Positions 1 to 13,380 are shown, numbered from the stretch's first letter. The stretch is 64,000 bases of DNA from Mariannaea sp. PMI_226 (GCA_024336345.1 JANFOG010000002.1:2232001-2296000), one strand, 5' to 3'. The notes: generated by a model from the sequence alone, not told the origin. Translations and numbers: made by a program.

Positions 1-1682
1 AGAAAAAGTTATCCACAAAAAAAGATTGACCAAAATATGCATTGACTATCCTAGACTCGCTCTACGGACAATGGACGAATCAGCATAACTGGCGAGGGAC
101 GCAGGGTAGTCAGAGAAATGCAAAACAAAAAGAAAAAAAAAGTACAGCGACTGATCCAAGGTCCTTGGTACGAATAAATGACGTGAGCTATAACTTGGAC
201 TTCTCGTGATGCGTTATCCCCAGGAGAAGAAGAAAATAAAAGCAAAGAAAAGGAAAGAAAGAAAAAAAGTCTGCTCTCGGGTCGTCAGCTTCGATGCCAT
301 AGGCGTAAGCCGGACAGATCATGACGTGTCAGATCAAGAGATAGCTCAACTATCCCGATGTCTGCTTCTTCCTACATCGTAATGCCCGCCCTGCAGGAAG
401 AAGACGGAGCTTTCTGCCGTTGAGATCTCGCCTTGTCAATCGGGGTCCGATCCAACGGCAAAAATGCTCTCTCCCCCTTGCATGCAAAATTCCCACCCTG
501 CACCCCAGAGGAGCAGAAGAGGGGGGGAAGTCGCCGCAACATGAGGCCACACACATCCAGTATCCCGATTATTGAAAAAAAAGGCGAAGCCCTTCGGGAG
601 AGAAGTGACAGCTGATTCCCCACCATTCATCGTCCAAGCATCATGACGCCCGCATGCCGCCAGCCCCACCACGAGAAGAAATAAAGAAAAGAAAAGAAGC
701 AAAGGGTGCAACGAGAATGACGGAAAGCTTTCCCACAAGGTAGAACCGTCTGTTTGCCTGGAGACTTGGAATAATGTTAAGTGATGCTCCGGACCCGGCC
801 GACTGCTCTGAAGTAAGGGAGCAATGTACACAGGACTTGAGAGAGAAAAAAAATTGAGGAAAAAGAAAATCCAGCCGATATGATCCGCAACAATAGTCGT
901 GCGTGTCGATGATACCCTCAATATCACTGTTGCAACATGCGCCCAAACACGGCTTAACAACAAGAGAGACAAGCAACTTTGCTTCTTTCTTTCTGTGTTC
1001 AAGCACCGGAGCGAAGGCTCCCATCGGTGGAGCAGACGTGGACATCATATCATACTTGACAAAGTCTTCTCGAGAAGAAACGTGCTTGCTTCTTTGAAGT
1101 TGTTTTTTCTTTCTTAACCATCCTTCTTTATTTCTTTCACCATATTCAGATACGACGACAAAGCTGCCCCTCACTTGAGAAATGTCTGAGCAAGCTCTGA
1201 GATTCATCCCCTCCTCCCCCCCCTCCCCCCCTTCCACGTCCAACATAGTTCATAAGACCTGTGTCTGAGTAAAACGCCGAGTCAAGCGCAAAATCCAAGA
1301 CTATACGTAACGTTATATACGCAGTCAAGAATAAAACAAGCCTAGAGTGATGCACCCACATGCACGTCATGACTTCAAGCCAGTGTGTATGCGTGTCTTG
1401 ATTGTTTCAAACCCTACCCCTCCACTTGGAGAGGGGGGAACTCAATGCTATCGTCTTCCTCTCCCAATTGGGTTGATTTCGGCCATCAAAGCTGGAGAAA
1501 GAAGCAGTTTGTCTTAGGTCTCGGACCCGAAATCGCGACCCCTCGCATCGGAGGGTTTTGGAATGTGTCTCTTGCTGGGCGGGGTTTTGTTATTCTCTGA
1601 GAATCATGTGTGAGTTGGATGTAAGTATATAACTCTGATTCCTTGCTTGTATGTGTATGACACCACCAAACCGGCAGTGATG

Positions 1683-1752
1683 GTATGTAGGTGTGTAGGC
1701 AAGTATGTACTGTATGTACCGTATGTATTGTATGTATGTATGTACGTATGGA
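1683..1752. repeat. Imperfect GTAT tetranucleotide microsatellite
   Basis: The stretch consists of repeated GTAT/GTAC/GTAG tetranucleotides with a few interruptions. It is a simple-sequence repeat in non-coding DNA, so the short open frames read through it on both strands are repeat artefacts. Confidence 0.8.
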
Positions 1753-3810
1753 TTTATGGCCATATAGGTGGATGGATGGCCCTTAGAAGGAGGGGTGCCT
1801 TGAGAGGGATTCAACAAGCATCACCCATCCAGCCTGAGCAACTTATTGCACCATTTCACGTCCTATTACAGAAAAGAAGGATGCACGTACGATGCTACGA
1901 GAAAGGTAAAGCCCGCAAAGATGAAAAAGAAAAAAAAAATGAGAAAAAAAAGTAGCAAAAAGGAACAACAATAATCAAGAAGGAAAAAAAAACAAAAAAC
2001 AAAGGTCCAAGGCAGGGAGGAGAAAAGAGACACCAAAAAGCAAAAAGAGAAACAAAAAACTGAAAATTTACAAAGAGAAAAAAAAAGCAAATACGTTGGT
2101 ACTATGTAACTCGTCTCGCATCAAGACAAGACAAGACGCCACCCAAACTATTTCAAGTGACCCAGCTGGGTGGGTTATGTCCCAGCGGTGAACACAAATA
2201 CTGGAGAGTGAGGAGTGAGAGTGGGAGTGAGAGTGAGAGCGAGAGATAACAAATAATAGCAGGATCAGTGAAATGTAGGTCTCTGCCTACTTTGCCTGTT
2301 TTTGCTGATCCATTAATTATACTACTGAGTCCGAGCCTGCCGCCTGCATCAAGGGGGAATAAAGGGTTCTCGTTGGAGGCAACTTTTTGCAGCACAGCCA
2401 TAGACATGCATGGAGGATGAATGCATCATGGACCTCACTTCAGCACATGCAACCTTGCGTCGGTCGGTAGTGCAGCATTGCACCCTGAGAGTAATTACAC
2501 GCTTCATGTCGTATGTATGAAGTAGTCTGCAACCACCCCCCGTGCCCCCATGCCGAGCGTACACATCACATTGTGCTATAATCTGTAATATATACGTACA
2601 GTAGTGGTAATATCATCACTCCAAAGTAGGCATCTTGAAGAATAGTCTCTAGAGTTGTCTGCCGTCGTCTCCACCCTCTTGCCGTGCCGTCTACCCAATT
2701 TAGGATCGATGAACGGCACCAAAGTCTCGTAAGAGTGACCGAAGAGTTTTTTTTTTTTCCCCCATCCATGTAATTTTCCTTTCTTTTTTCTCTCTCGTCT
2801 CTCTTTGGGGGGCAAGGGGGGTGGATGGGGGTCAGCACTGGTGGCGGCGGCGGCGACGGCGGCAGTGAAAGTGAGAGAGGCACAGAGAGACAGACGGGCA
2901 AAAGACAGGGCAGAAACTCCGCCGTGGCGTGGGAAAAGCCTCACTTTTTTTTTTCTTCCTACGGGAAGCATGGGACCATCCGCGGAATATGTTTGCTTTT
3001 TTCTTCCCACATCTTCCCAGTTTCGGTAGTTGAGTGAGCGAGCCCGTCGGCCCTCCCAGCACCACTTTTCCCCTTCCCGCCACTGGGAATCATTAGAATC
3101 CCAGGAGGACCGAACCTAACTTGGCCAAACCCGAGAGATCACATCCATGGCCACGGGTTGGCGCAAATTTCGCCTACCGATATGTGATCTCTTCTTCAGT
3201 GGCGTTCAACCAGTGTATCAGGAATGGGAATGGTCTTCTTCCCCCCCCTGGGAGAGGCAACAGAAGCTACCAAAGAGTGGCTGTGAGGTAACCCTGAGAT
3301 ACGAAATGGAGGGCGTGCAACAAGAAAAAAAAAACCATACTTTCTGTATGGTGCTGTATTTCAAACTCATCACACATCCCAAGAGTCGTCACACACCGGT
3401 AATCACTCTGGATCCCCATCAAAGTTCTATCATAGGAGGATCCTTCACCGTGAACTGGAGAGAATACAAAAAAAGAAAATATGGAGACTGTTGATCAACT
3501 GAAGGTCCAGCATGTTAATTATTTGACACCCTTGAGAAAGGATTTCATATGCCGAGCCCGCCCAAATACAACATTAATTGGTCGGCATTATTTGCTTCTT
3601 CCTTCGTCTGCCTGAAGCCACCGTTCTCATCACGTGAGAGTAGGATCTCCTGACTGTTTCCTCTTCCTCCTTCTTGACTCACCGAACGAGAACTTCCGAT
3701 GTTGATCTGTCACAGACTCAAACGCCTCCGACCCCCCCAAACCTGACACAGTTGACTAAACTATCGGATAGGGTCGTTGCTTCTGGTATGCTCCACGTAA
3801 ACTCATGTAA

Positions 3811-3860
3811 CTACTATGGTACGTACTGTACCATATCATAGTAGTCTAATTTATGATATG
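3811..3860. repeat. Overlapping inverted repeats (two alternative hairpins)
   Basis: CTACTATG at 3811-3818 is the reverse complement of CATAGTAG at 3837-3844, with an inner GGTAC/GTACC pair. CATATCATA at 3832-3840 is in turn the reverse complement of TATGATATG at 3852-3860. The two stems share bases and so exclude each other. This could be a fragment of a miniature transposon end or a chance palindrome. No target-site duplication is obvious. Confidence 0.6.
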
Positions 3861-6800
3861 ACTGATAAACCTGTATGGAGGAGCGCGGATACGTAACAGA
3901 ACCAAAGGCAACCTGGCTTATTTTTATGGTGACCCCACCCTGTGACAAGACGTGGTGGTCGCCGTGATAAGTCTAGGACGCTGGTGCCATCCATCAAGGT
4001 AGAACAGAGATATGGCGTAAACTGCACGGAGATAGATTGTCATACAATAGTGCATGCCTGGCCCGTGAGCAACGCATATCTATCTATCAAATGGTGGCGT
4101 TGATAGGTTGTGTTTTATTCAGCTAACGTCCGGTGACATGGTCCGTGGTATTGCATGTGCACCACGCAGCATGGCAACATACTGTATGTAATTGATATCT
4201 CCGCAAGGTCTCGTGGGAATCAGCACGGCTGATTCTTCACTAGGCCCTGGTTTTTTAGCCTTTCGGAAACTAGGAAGCAGGGCGGTGAGCCCACCTGTCT
4301 ATTCCTTCTTGGCGAGACTTCGCGCGGGAGAGAGAAAGAGAGAAAAATAGGTCAATAAGAGGTGGATAGGTTACATTGCACATGACTTTTTGCTTTTGAT
4401 AATCATGTTACGGCGGCGGGAACTTGTGTTTGAGGAATCTTGTCTGTAACAGCACTTTTGAGCCGTTTCCACAATCACCAATCTGTACATAGTAGACCTT
4501 GTTCAACATGGATTGCCGAGGCGAACACCGTAATGCAACCAGAGCCGGCTAACCAGTTCACATTATCATCAAATGGTGATCTCGCGTCATGCTTGCCTGG
4601 GGGCCGCGAGATTGAGCTAGTGGGGCCTGAAACCTTCTCGAAGGCCCAAGGACGTGGTCGGCGGAATGGCCTCCAACCAGCCAGGTAGGAAACTATACGC
4701 TAGCCGGGGGTGGGAGAAGAGAAGGGCCGCCATTCAATAAATCCTGGGCATACTGGATGCGGTTTGATTTCAACCTGCCTCCACATCCAGTCGGTCGTTA
4801 TGTCGGAGCATGGTTTTGACTCGCGGTGAAGCGGGCCATCCATTCATTGACACCCAGGCGCACCATGACAAGCCCGTCAACCTTGACGGAAATGACAGGC
4901 TTTAATTTGCGAGCCTCCCAGTAATACTGTTTACTATGTGCATGCTATTCGTATATGGGAGCCCATCTCGGGAGTTGATTGGTGGAACCGACAGAGCAGT
5001 TCCCAAGTTCAGAATCGCATGAACGCGTACTGTTGCTTGGCTTGGAGGGGAGCCGTTGACGATGTTACGCCCTCGTAATATACGAGACGCCGAGAGTATT
5101 TCGCCACTCATTGGAGGGTGGTGGTCCCCGTGAGAAACTGGTGTGACCCCAAAAGGCTACTGTTTAACCTCCGGTTCTAATAGAGAAAGATTCATAAATT
5201 AACTGACTATCAGTAGTTGGTTGGCTAGTTGCGGTCGAAGGCAAGCCCGGCTAATCAAGATGAACGAAGATGTACATAGTAGAATGGTATGTGTGCGTGT
5301 GTGTGTCTGGAGAGAGGGGATCTTCCAGAATCATGCCAAAATGCTGCAGCTCCACGACTAACGGAGCAATCAGAACTGTATCCATTGACAATGTCGTCGC
5401 AGCAGTGCATTTGGCCGGGCTGAAATCCGGGGAGCATCCTAATGGTCGGACGACAGGGATGTTTGGAGTCCTAGTCTCCGGGGGCCCTTATCAACGAGAT
5501 TAGCTGGCCACACGGCTACGTATCCGGGCCGTTACCCAATTCCCAGAACAAGGATGCCAAGTCTCGCTGGTCTCTGGTGCCTGGATTACCCTGGTCTAGC
5601 GGCCGCCCATTGAGACAAGTCCCCCGACAAGGTCTCCATCCATGGATCCCCCGGCCGAGCCAAGCGTGGTCGCGTCCAAGACACGGTGCTGGGACCTTAG
5701 GATGGTGTGAACGGCCGGATTAGCTGGACAGTTCTGGAGGTTCTGCGGCCCCAGGATAATTAGTCGTGGTCCAGGACCCGCGCCATCAACAACAAGCATC
5801 ATTGATCAGATTTGAGTCTCCGAGTCAAGAAGACTGCACCCCATTCATGAAGTAATATTGCAAGAAAGATGAGGGCAACACATCTTTTTTTCTTCTTTTC
5901 TTTCTTTTCTTTTTTCTCCTTTGTCTTTTTAATAAATAAAAGTTAGGCGAATTCGTTGCGTCATTTCTATCCGACCTGGCACTATGTCTTGAAATGCCTG
6001 TGGCTTTTTAGCCTGAGTGATGCAGTTCTTGTCGGGACATGAGCGGCCAGCTGAATCCAGCACTCTGGATCTAACTTCTCGTCCGTGTTACACTTGTAGC
6101 TGCCTCCTGGTCTGATCGAGGACGGCCCAACCACTGTAGCGGTGGCGATAGCCAGTCCCAAAACGGCTAGAAAATAGCAATGCTATTCCACGGGCCACTC
6201 CCACCACCCGAGGTCGGTGCTCTACGGAGGACTGGACGAAGGCTGGATGACTCGTTAGTGATTGTTAAGTCCATATCCGCCACTAATTCAGCATCTGTGC
6301 TACTGCATCAGGCTGTGCGTACCCGGTTGCACGATGCCATACCACTACTCAGTGCGTACCAAGTCTGCGGAGCTGATGGGAATCCTTGTTCCCTTGTGTG
6401 GTCCGTGCCGTCCAGTGGCCTCAGCACGACGGTGATGTAGATAGCTTCAGAGCACGTGCCCTGGAGCTTATGCTGTACAGGGAAGGCCGACCGCCCCGGG
6501 CGAATGTACAGTGGAGCAGATACGCATGTCTGGACCTTTGGTCTCGAGGCTTCCATGACTAGTGATGTGATGTTCGATGGCGATTGATGGCGAGCGATTA
6601 CGGCAGCTGACGATTCTGGGGCAATCTGGTGCGAGTGGCCCTGCGCCCACGGGAGAGCGTGGGCCATTGACTGGACAGTTGACAGAAAGGAATACGCATC
6701 TTAGGTAATGGGAGGAGAGACGAATGGATTTCGGTGAACACAGTGGACTCATGAACCGAAGACCAGGCTAGCTATTCTTCCCCCCCGCCCCTCTTCGTGA

Positions 6801-9800
6801 ATGCGTGGGAGTTAAGGCATGGTGTCTTATCTGCACCTGGCTTCATAGGCAAAGGAACACTGGATGCTTGTGCAGTACCAAAGTTCGCATGTCCGAACAA
6901 GTATGGGAATGCATGGAGTGTGTGTGGGTTTCTGACCTTCCTACGGAGTATCGTCCCGCGTGAAGCAAATCTTGGGGAGGAAGCGAAGCTATGTAACATA
7001 GAGGGATGGGATTAAGGGAAGGTGAGAAAAGAGACATCAAACGCCACATTCTGCAACAAAACTGAGGGGGGAAACTTGGGGGCTCTTGGATGTCATCCAG
7101 TCAGGTTGCAGGGCGACCTGCGTGATGCGTGTGATAATGCGTTTGAACTTGCTTTCTGCAGTAGGACAAGCGGTGTCACAGTCTATTGGACGGTGAGGTG
7201 TGGTTGTGGCCACAACTGGCGGCCGTTCCTGTTCCTGCATAACGGAGGCATTAGGGCCTGCAGGCTATTTCTCACTGGGATCAACATCCAAATCTGCACC
7301 AGGAGTCCGCTATGCAAGGTACGAAAGCACGTTGGAAGTCAGAAACAGACGAAAGGGCCGCTGGGGGCCATAATGGTACCGCTTGGCAAATACGAACCCC
7401 CCCGCGTGGATGGCCATCGATGCCACAATCTCTCCCTCACGCTTTGCATGCATATCTCGGCTTGATCATAGCACAAATTAAATGTCATGCTCTATTATTG
7501 TTAGGTCAGCATGGATAATATGACGATAAAAGGTCGCGTCAAATAACGGCCACTTGCCTGATCAAGCAGGACCATTGAGGCGACAGCACAAGGCAACAAT
7601 TATTATTTTTGGGCAAAAGAAACGGATGATTAAGAGGGCCACTTCTCCGGTGTCAACGACGGACCCATGACCATTGGGGCCAGGACTTTGTGGGTGATTG
7701 TCAAAATGGTTCGGGTCGTTGACGATGGCCACCTCTAGCGGCGACGATCGACAGCCGGCAGATGGGTTGAAGAGCCCCTGGTCCTGGTGGTTTCTGGAGA
7801 GGAGGAGAGAGCGGCGCAGACGCGGAGGCACCCTTTGGTACTTGAGCGAGGGACATTGACGAAAGAGGGTCTAACGTCCCCAGAGACGCGGGTGTGCTAG
7901 AGGGGCCATCATCCGTGAAGCACCTCCTCCAAGGCCCTTGAGGGAGGATGCCCTGAGAACTCAGGGGACGTTATTATGCAGGTTCCTGAGTCGGGAACCC
8001 TGCACCAAAATCCCATCAGCATCACCGCTATTATGCAGCCCTGGATGCTTGGAGGGTCGGTGGCTGCATGCCGAAATGAGCATGTCATGAGCAAAGCCTG
8101 CTGCGCTATGAACCGAGCAATGCACTTGTCCTTGGCTAATGCAACATCGAGCACAGCACCAGGCCAAGGCGAACTTTTTATGCAAAGCCGAGTTTCAGGA
8201 CTGGGGGCCAGTCCTTCAGCTGGCCAATAGGAGATGGTTTTTAGGCTGAATCTTCGCGTCCCATCCGGCCACAATTCGGTCCAGTCGCTCACAGTCTATG
8301 TGAATCCGGCCTTAGCTTGAGATTATCTCCCCCACCACGCTTTACCTCGCTTTTATATGTTCTGACCGTTGTGTTAGCCCACTCCAGAATGGAAGGTGGC
8401 AAGATATGGAGCAGTGGCTCTGAGCCAGATTCCCAAGGAGTCGCCCCCCCCAGATGTAGAAAATACTATGTATGGCACAAGGTTCAGATGAATTTCTAAA
8501 AAGGCAGACAGATCTCAACCAAGGCGAGAGACATCGGATGGAGCCCACTGCTTCGTCTTGTTACCGAGCTTGTCAACCCAGTCGCGCTAAGACCGGATCA
8601 ATACCCACGAGTTGCTGAAGATTTGTTTCACCTGCCCACACAGGCAGCCAACAGCCATTGAGGTCCCCGCCATGCTATTTGGATCTTCTGGAAGGTCGTT
8701 GTTCCAAGCGTCGTTGCATAGCCAAATTTTTTCTGGGCCGAAGAGGTTGCATTGCAATAATCTTCCGTCATTTGTTGGCAAGCATAGAATTGCCTAATTG
8801 ATTGAATATTAGCTGTTCGGTGTCATTTCCATGTTGAGCGACCTGAACCAGACTCTTGGTAAATATCATCCGGCCTTCAAGAGTTTCTTGAACACCGACC
8901 TCCCCAAAATGTCCACATGTTAGTATCATGGAGCGGGGCTAGGCTCAAGTCTTTGTTTTGCTGCAGTTCCATGAACGCAAGGGTCCTTTCCCAGGCTGCT
9001 CATGCATGCACACACCCCAAACCCTAGCGCTGCTGCTTGATCGTGCTCGGTAGGCTCAACTGAGTTGATTTGAACTCTCTTACGACATGACACCACCATC
9101 GACAGACTGGGAGCGGGAGCAGGCGAAGCCACGCCAGTCAGATTTCAAGCGCAGGATTGTTTGATCAACGTTATGCCAGTAGCGCAATTCAGATGAGGTC
9201 GCGCTCGACACATGGGCGAAAGCAATGGCAGGATTGGGGATATTGTCAGTGTCCGTGGGACCAGACCGTCTAGTGCAGATCTTGATCTCAAGCACTGGAC
9301 CCCGTATTTTCTCATCATAATTTCAGTACAATGGTACTAAGTATGGTACATGCACAGTAGTGCTGCTTTCTTGGTAGATCTGACTCGGTCGCCATTGCTT
9401 GTAGAAGTAGAGGTCGGTCTGAGCAGTCGTCGATAGTCAGTGGGCTCGGGGAATCGTCAGTAGCATGCCGGACACTGGGGCTTGAGCGGACGGATTGAGA
9501 GCGTCGTCCATTGCGAGATCAAAATCGCATGCGCTTACGACGTCGCCGCCGTATGCGCAAAGTACAAGTAGACATGTCCGGCGTAGCCAAAAAAACACAG
9601 CCAGTGGCAACAAAGCTACTGCAGGTTTCCCACAGCTGAGCATGGAGGCTCTCCCAACGATGCAGAAGATGATGGTGCTGCTGCGTGCTGCTAGATTCCC
9701 TGTAGGTCTTGGATGGGATGCAGGCCCGAATAGGCACTGGAGCAGATGCCAGAACTCACCCGAACGCCCAGGCCAGCGGGTGGGAAAAAGCAATATGCCA

Positions 9801-12044
9801 AGGCAAGCGAGGAACCCCCGAAGCTTCAAGGGACCCTAGAACGGTTTGTTGAATTTGCCAATTGGTCGGGATCGGGGCCGGAAAAATGGCTTGGTACGAA
9901 GACTTCCTTTTTCTGTTTGAGTTAAAGCACTGGGCCTGGTCAATGGCCTGGGTCGTTTGGTTATGCTGCTATTTTCTGGTTGTGTTACGTTCAGTATTTT
10001 GTGCCTGAGGATCCAAAACCCTATCAGATCTCGTCTAGGCATGCTCACTGTCACGCACCAGAAAGGCCAGCCGCAAGCCTCAACGGTCCAGCTATGTATT
10101 TTAAATGCAAGCCTCAAGAACAACCTGGAACTGAAGGACATTAGGCGACTAGAAAATGTTACGTAGCAAGTAAAATAGGTGTGTGCCGCTTTGCGGGACG
10201 AGGCAATGCTATCTAACATCCTGCCTTACCACTCTACTGTACATGGACGCTTAGGCCTTTGTACTCTAGGTAGTCTATGATTATCGCCGCTCACCTCATC
10301 ACGTCTCTTGTTATTTTTCAATTGTAAAGAACGACTTAGGTAGGATATGTATATTGTATAATTTCTTCATATTGTAATCGTCATGCACTATCCACAATTC
10401 ACTTCCCACATTAACCCACAATCCCACAATGCACTAGTTAGCAAGTTGGAAATCCACAGGCACTTTCGCAGCTTGTAATGAGACGACGTTGGGTCGGCTC
10501 AGTGCACTACACGTGCTACGTACAAAACTTCCTCTCGCAGTAGGTATCTCTGGGACTAGAATATGCTCTTACGCATGTAGTAGTGCCGGTGTAGCAGCTT
10601 TTGATGCAGCATATCAACTACCCAGTTAGGGAGGTGCCTAAGGCTTCAAAACCGGCGCGCCAGTCATGCATGTACCAACCGTTATGCGCAACCGACGTCA
10701 GAGCTTCACCGGGTTTGCCGCATAATAATATTATTCCTGGTGGGGTTGTCGGGTTTTATTCCAATCCTATCGGTGATGTATTTGGCACCGAAGTTGCGGT
10801 GGCATGACGGCTCGTATTCTGAGCCTTTCAGTGCCACCCTCTGTGATGACAGTGGTGAGCGAAGCACGTGTATAAGCGCACGAACACCATGCAATTTCTC
10901 ATGTTTGTTTCGTACTGTAGCAGGAATAAAGATGACATTTGGCTTGACTCTATGCGCGGATTGGGTCGTCCGTGCTGGATGGTGGGCAACTCAAGTGACG
11001 AATGGCATGAAAAGACAGGCAATTAATGAGGAAGCAAGCAGGTCAGCCCAAGTTACTGCACAGAATAGGCACTGTTTCAAGCGATAGGCTGATCAGTCAA
11101 GTCGATCAATCATGTCATGAAAGCCACCACCAAGCTAGAAAATCTCAGCTGGGACCGATGGTGCATGGTGTATGCAATCTGGAGCAGGCGCAGTGCAGCA
11201 CCAAGCAGCCATACAGCGTCTCCATCACCAATTGCCGAGCGGTTTCCACCTGTTTTCGCTCACGTCCGAAGAAACTTGTCCATGACAGATGACCAAGAGA
11301 AGAAACTTGGTTACCTCTTTCTCTCTTCATGCTTCCCAAATGGCTCCAGCCGCCGGCCGGTGACGTCGGGATCCTCTATGGCGTTTTGAAGCGCCCAAGC
11401 AGAAGCCAGCGTTTGTCTGATCGGCAAAAGTGAAGATGCGTAACGTCCCCATCCGTACCTTGCATTGGCCGGCTTAGGGATGCATCGCACATAGCACTCG
11501 AGGACCAGCGGGTGTGACAAGCCATCAGCCCAGCGAATGGCTGTGCACATATCACGCCGCCGCCATGGTGCACACACGCACCCACAGCACACTCACGGTC
11601 TAAGTGGACAAGTAGGATTTGTGCACAGCTGTGACGACCGACTCGCGCCTGCGGTGATATGTGGTGATTTGTCGTGACTGGATGAGGGAGCGATCCTATC
11701 AGTGAGCGGGATTATGCAGCCCTTGTGACGCAGTTTGCGTGCCACTTGGGATTTGGCACCGAGACTTGACGAAGTGGGACGGGCACAGAGCGCGCGTATC
11801 AAGGACGTCCATGCATTGGATAGATTTATGGTCTCGACATAACTCGAGCGCGCGTCTGGCATTCGTGAGCAGCTCGTAATACTGGACTTAGTGGGCGAGC
11901 GAGGGGGGTGGGGGGGAGTCTGCCATTCGAGGATGGGGAAGAGTACTTTGAATAGATGTGGATTGCAGTGAGTGGATTGGCTGGATTGTTACAAGAGTGG
12001 CCTCACTGCATAAGTACCTACCTTTTGAGAGAGGGAGTGAGTGG

Positions 12045-12054
12045 AGGGGAGGGG
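12045..12054 (+). promoter_or_regulatory. Tandem AGGGG stress-response-like elements upstream of MSN2
   Basis: Two AGGGG pentamers lie back to back (12045-12049 and 12050-12054), and a third is at 12615-12619. AGGGG/CCCCT is the core STRE bound by Msn2/Seb1-type zinc fingers. The elements lie about 1.3 and 0.77 kb upstream of the MSN2 start codon. A pentamer occurs often by chance, so the assignment is tentative and rests on the tandem arrangement and the identity of the downstream gene. Confidence 0.3.
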
Positions 12055-12269
12055 AAGGATTTGGGCATGCATACACGTGCACAAGTGCGAGGCCAGACAA
12101 TGAGACGGATCAGCATAAATGTACTGCACAAAAACAAAAACACAAAACACAGGCAAGCCGGAGGGAACCCAACACGACACGACTTGACTGCACTAATTCC
12201 CTGCACTACCATACACTAATTTGCCCAGCTCGATATTCAGTCGGACATGGGTGTGTGTGTGTGTACGGG

Positions 12270-12321
12270 CCAGGACTGGGACTGGGACTGCAACTGGGAC
12301 CGCGACGGGGACTGGGACTGG
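12270..12321. repeat. GGGACT hexanucleotide repeat
   Basis: Imperfect GGGACT units repeat through this interval, following a short GT dinucleotide run at 12250-12264. A run of CAGGG units follows at about 12477-12497. All lie in the non-coding DNA upstream of the MSN2 gene. Confidence 0.75.
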
Positions 12322-13343
12322 CTCCGAGGCAGCTCTTCATATCGCGGGCCATCCGGGCGTGAGGGCCGTCCAGAATTAGAAAAGAGGCTAGTGGCTGCGC
12401 CTTGATGGGATGGATATGGATGGTGTGGACGGACCACACCACCGGAGGACCTCCACCCAGACAAGTTGACGAGCCAGGGCAGGGCAGGGCAGGGCCGGGG
12501 CCAACGACTTTGTCGTGGGTACGTACCTGATGCAACGGAACGGACGTACCATGTACGAAGTACCCTACTCAGGCCGTATCTGATGTTTCCCTTTGCCCCA
12601 GACATTGGTCGGACAGGGGTATGGGGGACTCTGCCGTCTCGCCCGCTGAGTGGGATGTGGATGTGGATCTTGGTGGAGGTGTCCTGGAAGACCTACCCAC
12701 ATCTCTCACCCTGGCCTCCTCGAGTGAGACAGGCGTGGAGGCGACGGAGGGTTTGCATCTGTACCGTGGGCGTCCAACGCTGGCCTCCTCGTACTTATCA
12801 CTCCATGGTCCCCGTGCTCTCCAACCTTCTATTTCTTCTTTACCCTTGACATGATCGACAACAGTGTCGGATCTGGAGCTTTTTAAATCCTTCTTCTCTT
12901 TTATGACCGCTCGGTTCTTCCTTCCTTTGCGACTTGGTTTATTAGTTCTGGGATATCCTCTTCTTTGAGAATCCTTTCCACATTCATTACCACATCGTGG
13001 CCCTCTTATAACAGTCCTGCTCTGCCTTGTCTTAACTTTGACCAAGCCAGACATAAAAAGACTTATTAAGAAGAGTCTCATGTACAACAACACCAACACG
13101 ACTCCCCAAGTCACAGCATAGACAGTCAAGCTACTTGCTTCGACAAGAGCCCTGTCGTCCACTCTCTTCCATCTAGGAATCGAACAACACCATCGTTTGG
13201 CCGACTGCCACCAGCTACGAAGCAACTATTGTACAAGTACAACATCAATACCTAATATTTAAACAACCACCCTCACCAATCAACGACACAAATAGGTTTG
13301 TGCCAACTTAAAAACATCGGCTTCTTTACAGTAACGAATAAAT

Positions 13344-13378
13344 TGACTAACATGGACTCCCATTTGTTATCATAGCAG
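13344..13378 (+). promoter_or_regulatory. Probable 5' leader intron end or 7-codon uORF before MSN2
   Basis: A GACTAAC branch-site-like motif at 13344-13350 is followed, 25-28 nt later, by TAG and CAG acceptor-like trinucleotides ending at 13375 and 13378, two to five bases before the MSN2 ATG. If this is an intron end, the leader is spliced. If it is not, the same DNA carries an ATG at 13352 that opens a seven-codon frame ending at 13375, five bases before the main start, which could reduce translation. I could not fix a donor site upstream. Confidence 0.45.
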
Positions 13379-13380
13379 AA

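Larger units (their letters stand above)
1..12200. other. Gene-poor region, no supported gene
   Basis: I see no protein-coding gene here. Open frames are all under about 200 codons, most lack an ATG or begin at GTG/TTG, and none shows a recognisable domain or a chain of frame-compatible exons. The first 3 kb is rich in A/T homopolymers and purine or pyrimidine runs (for example 1915-2090 A-rich, 2215-2250 GA-rich). From about 3.3 to 11.9 kb the composition is mixed and featureless, with scattered short inverted repeats. The long spacer lies upstream of the MSN2/SEB1 stress regulator and may hold distal regulatory DNA, non-coding transcripts or the remains of old mobile elements. I cannot separate these by eye. 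Confidence 0.6.

Noticed and set aside
436..1002. 188-codon minus-strand frame
   Set aside because: Low-complexity Leu/Ser/Phe from pyrimidine runs, no domain, and overlapping frames of similar length on the same DNA.
7022..7465. 147-codon plus-strand frame in the gene-poor region
   Set aside because: Amino acid content is random-like with many Cys, His and Trp, no domain, and no flanking exons with splice consensus that extend it.
7979..8004. Short hairpin GCAGGTTCC...GGAACCCTGC
   Set aside because: Only about nine pairs with a bulge and no nearby gene or T-run, so it is likely chance.
9437..9829. Frame resembling a secreted protein with a hydrophobic start
   Set aside because: It begins at TTG, not ATG, and the overlapping plus-strand frame is equally long; no cleavage site or conserved cysteine pattern is convincing.
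12569..13225. 218-codon minus-strand frame upstream of MSN2
   Set aside because: It is a basic, Ser/Arg-rich reading of the pyrimidine-rich leader on the opposite strand and has no domain.
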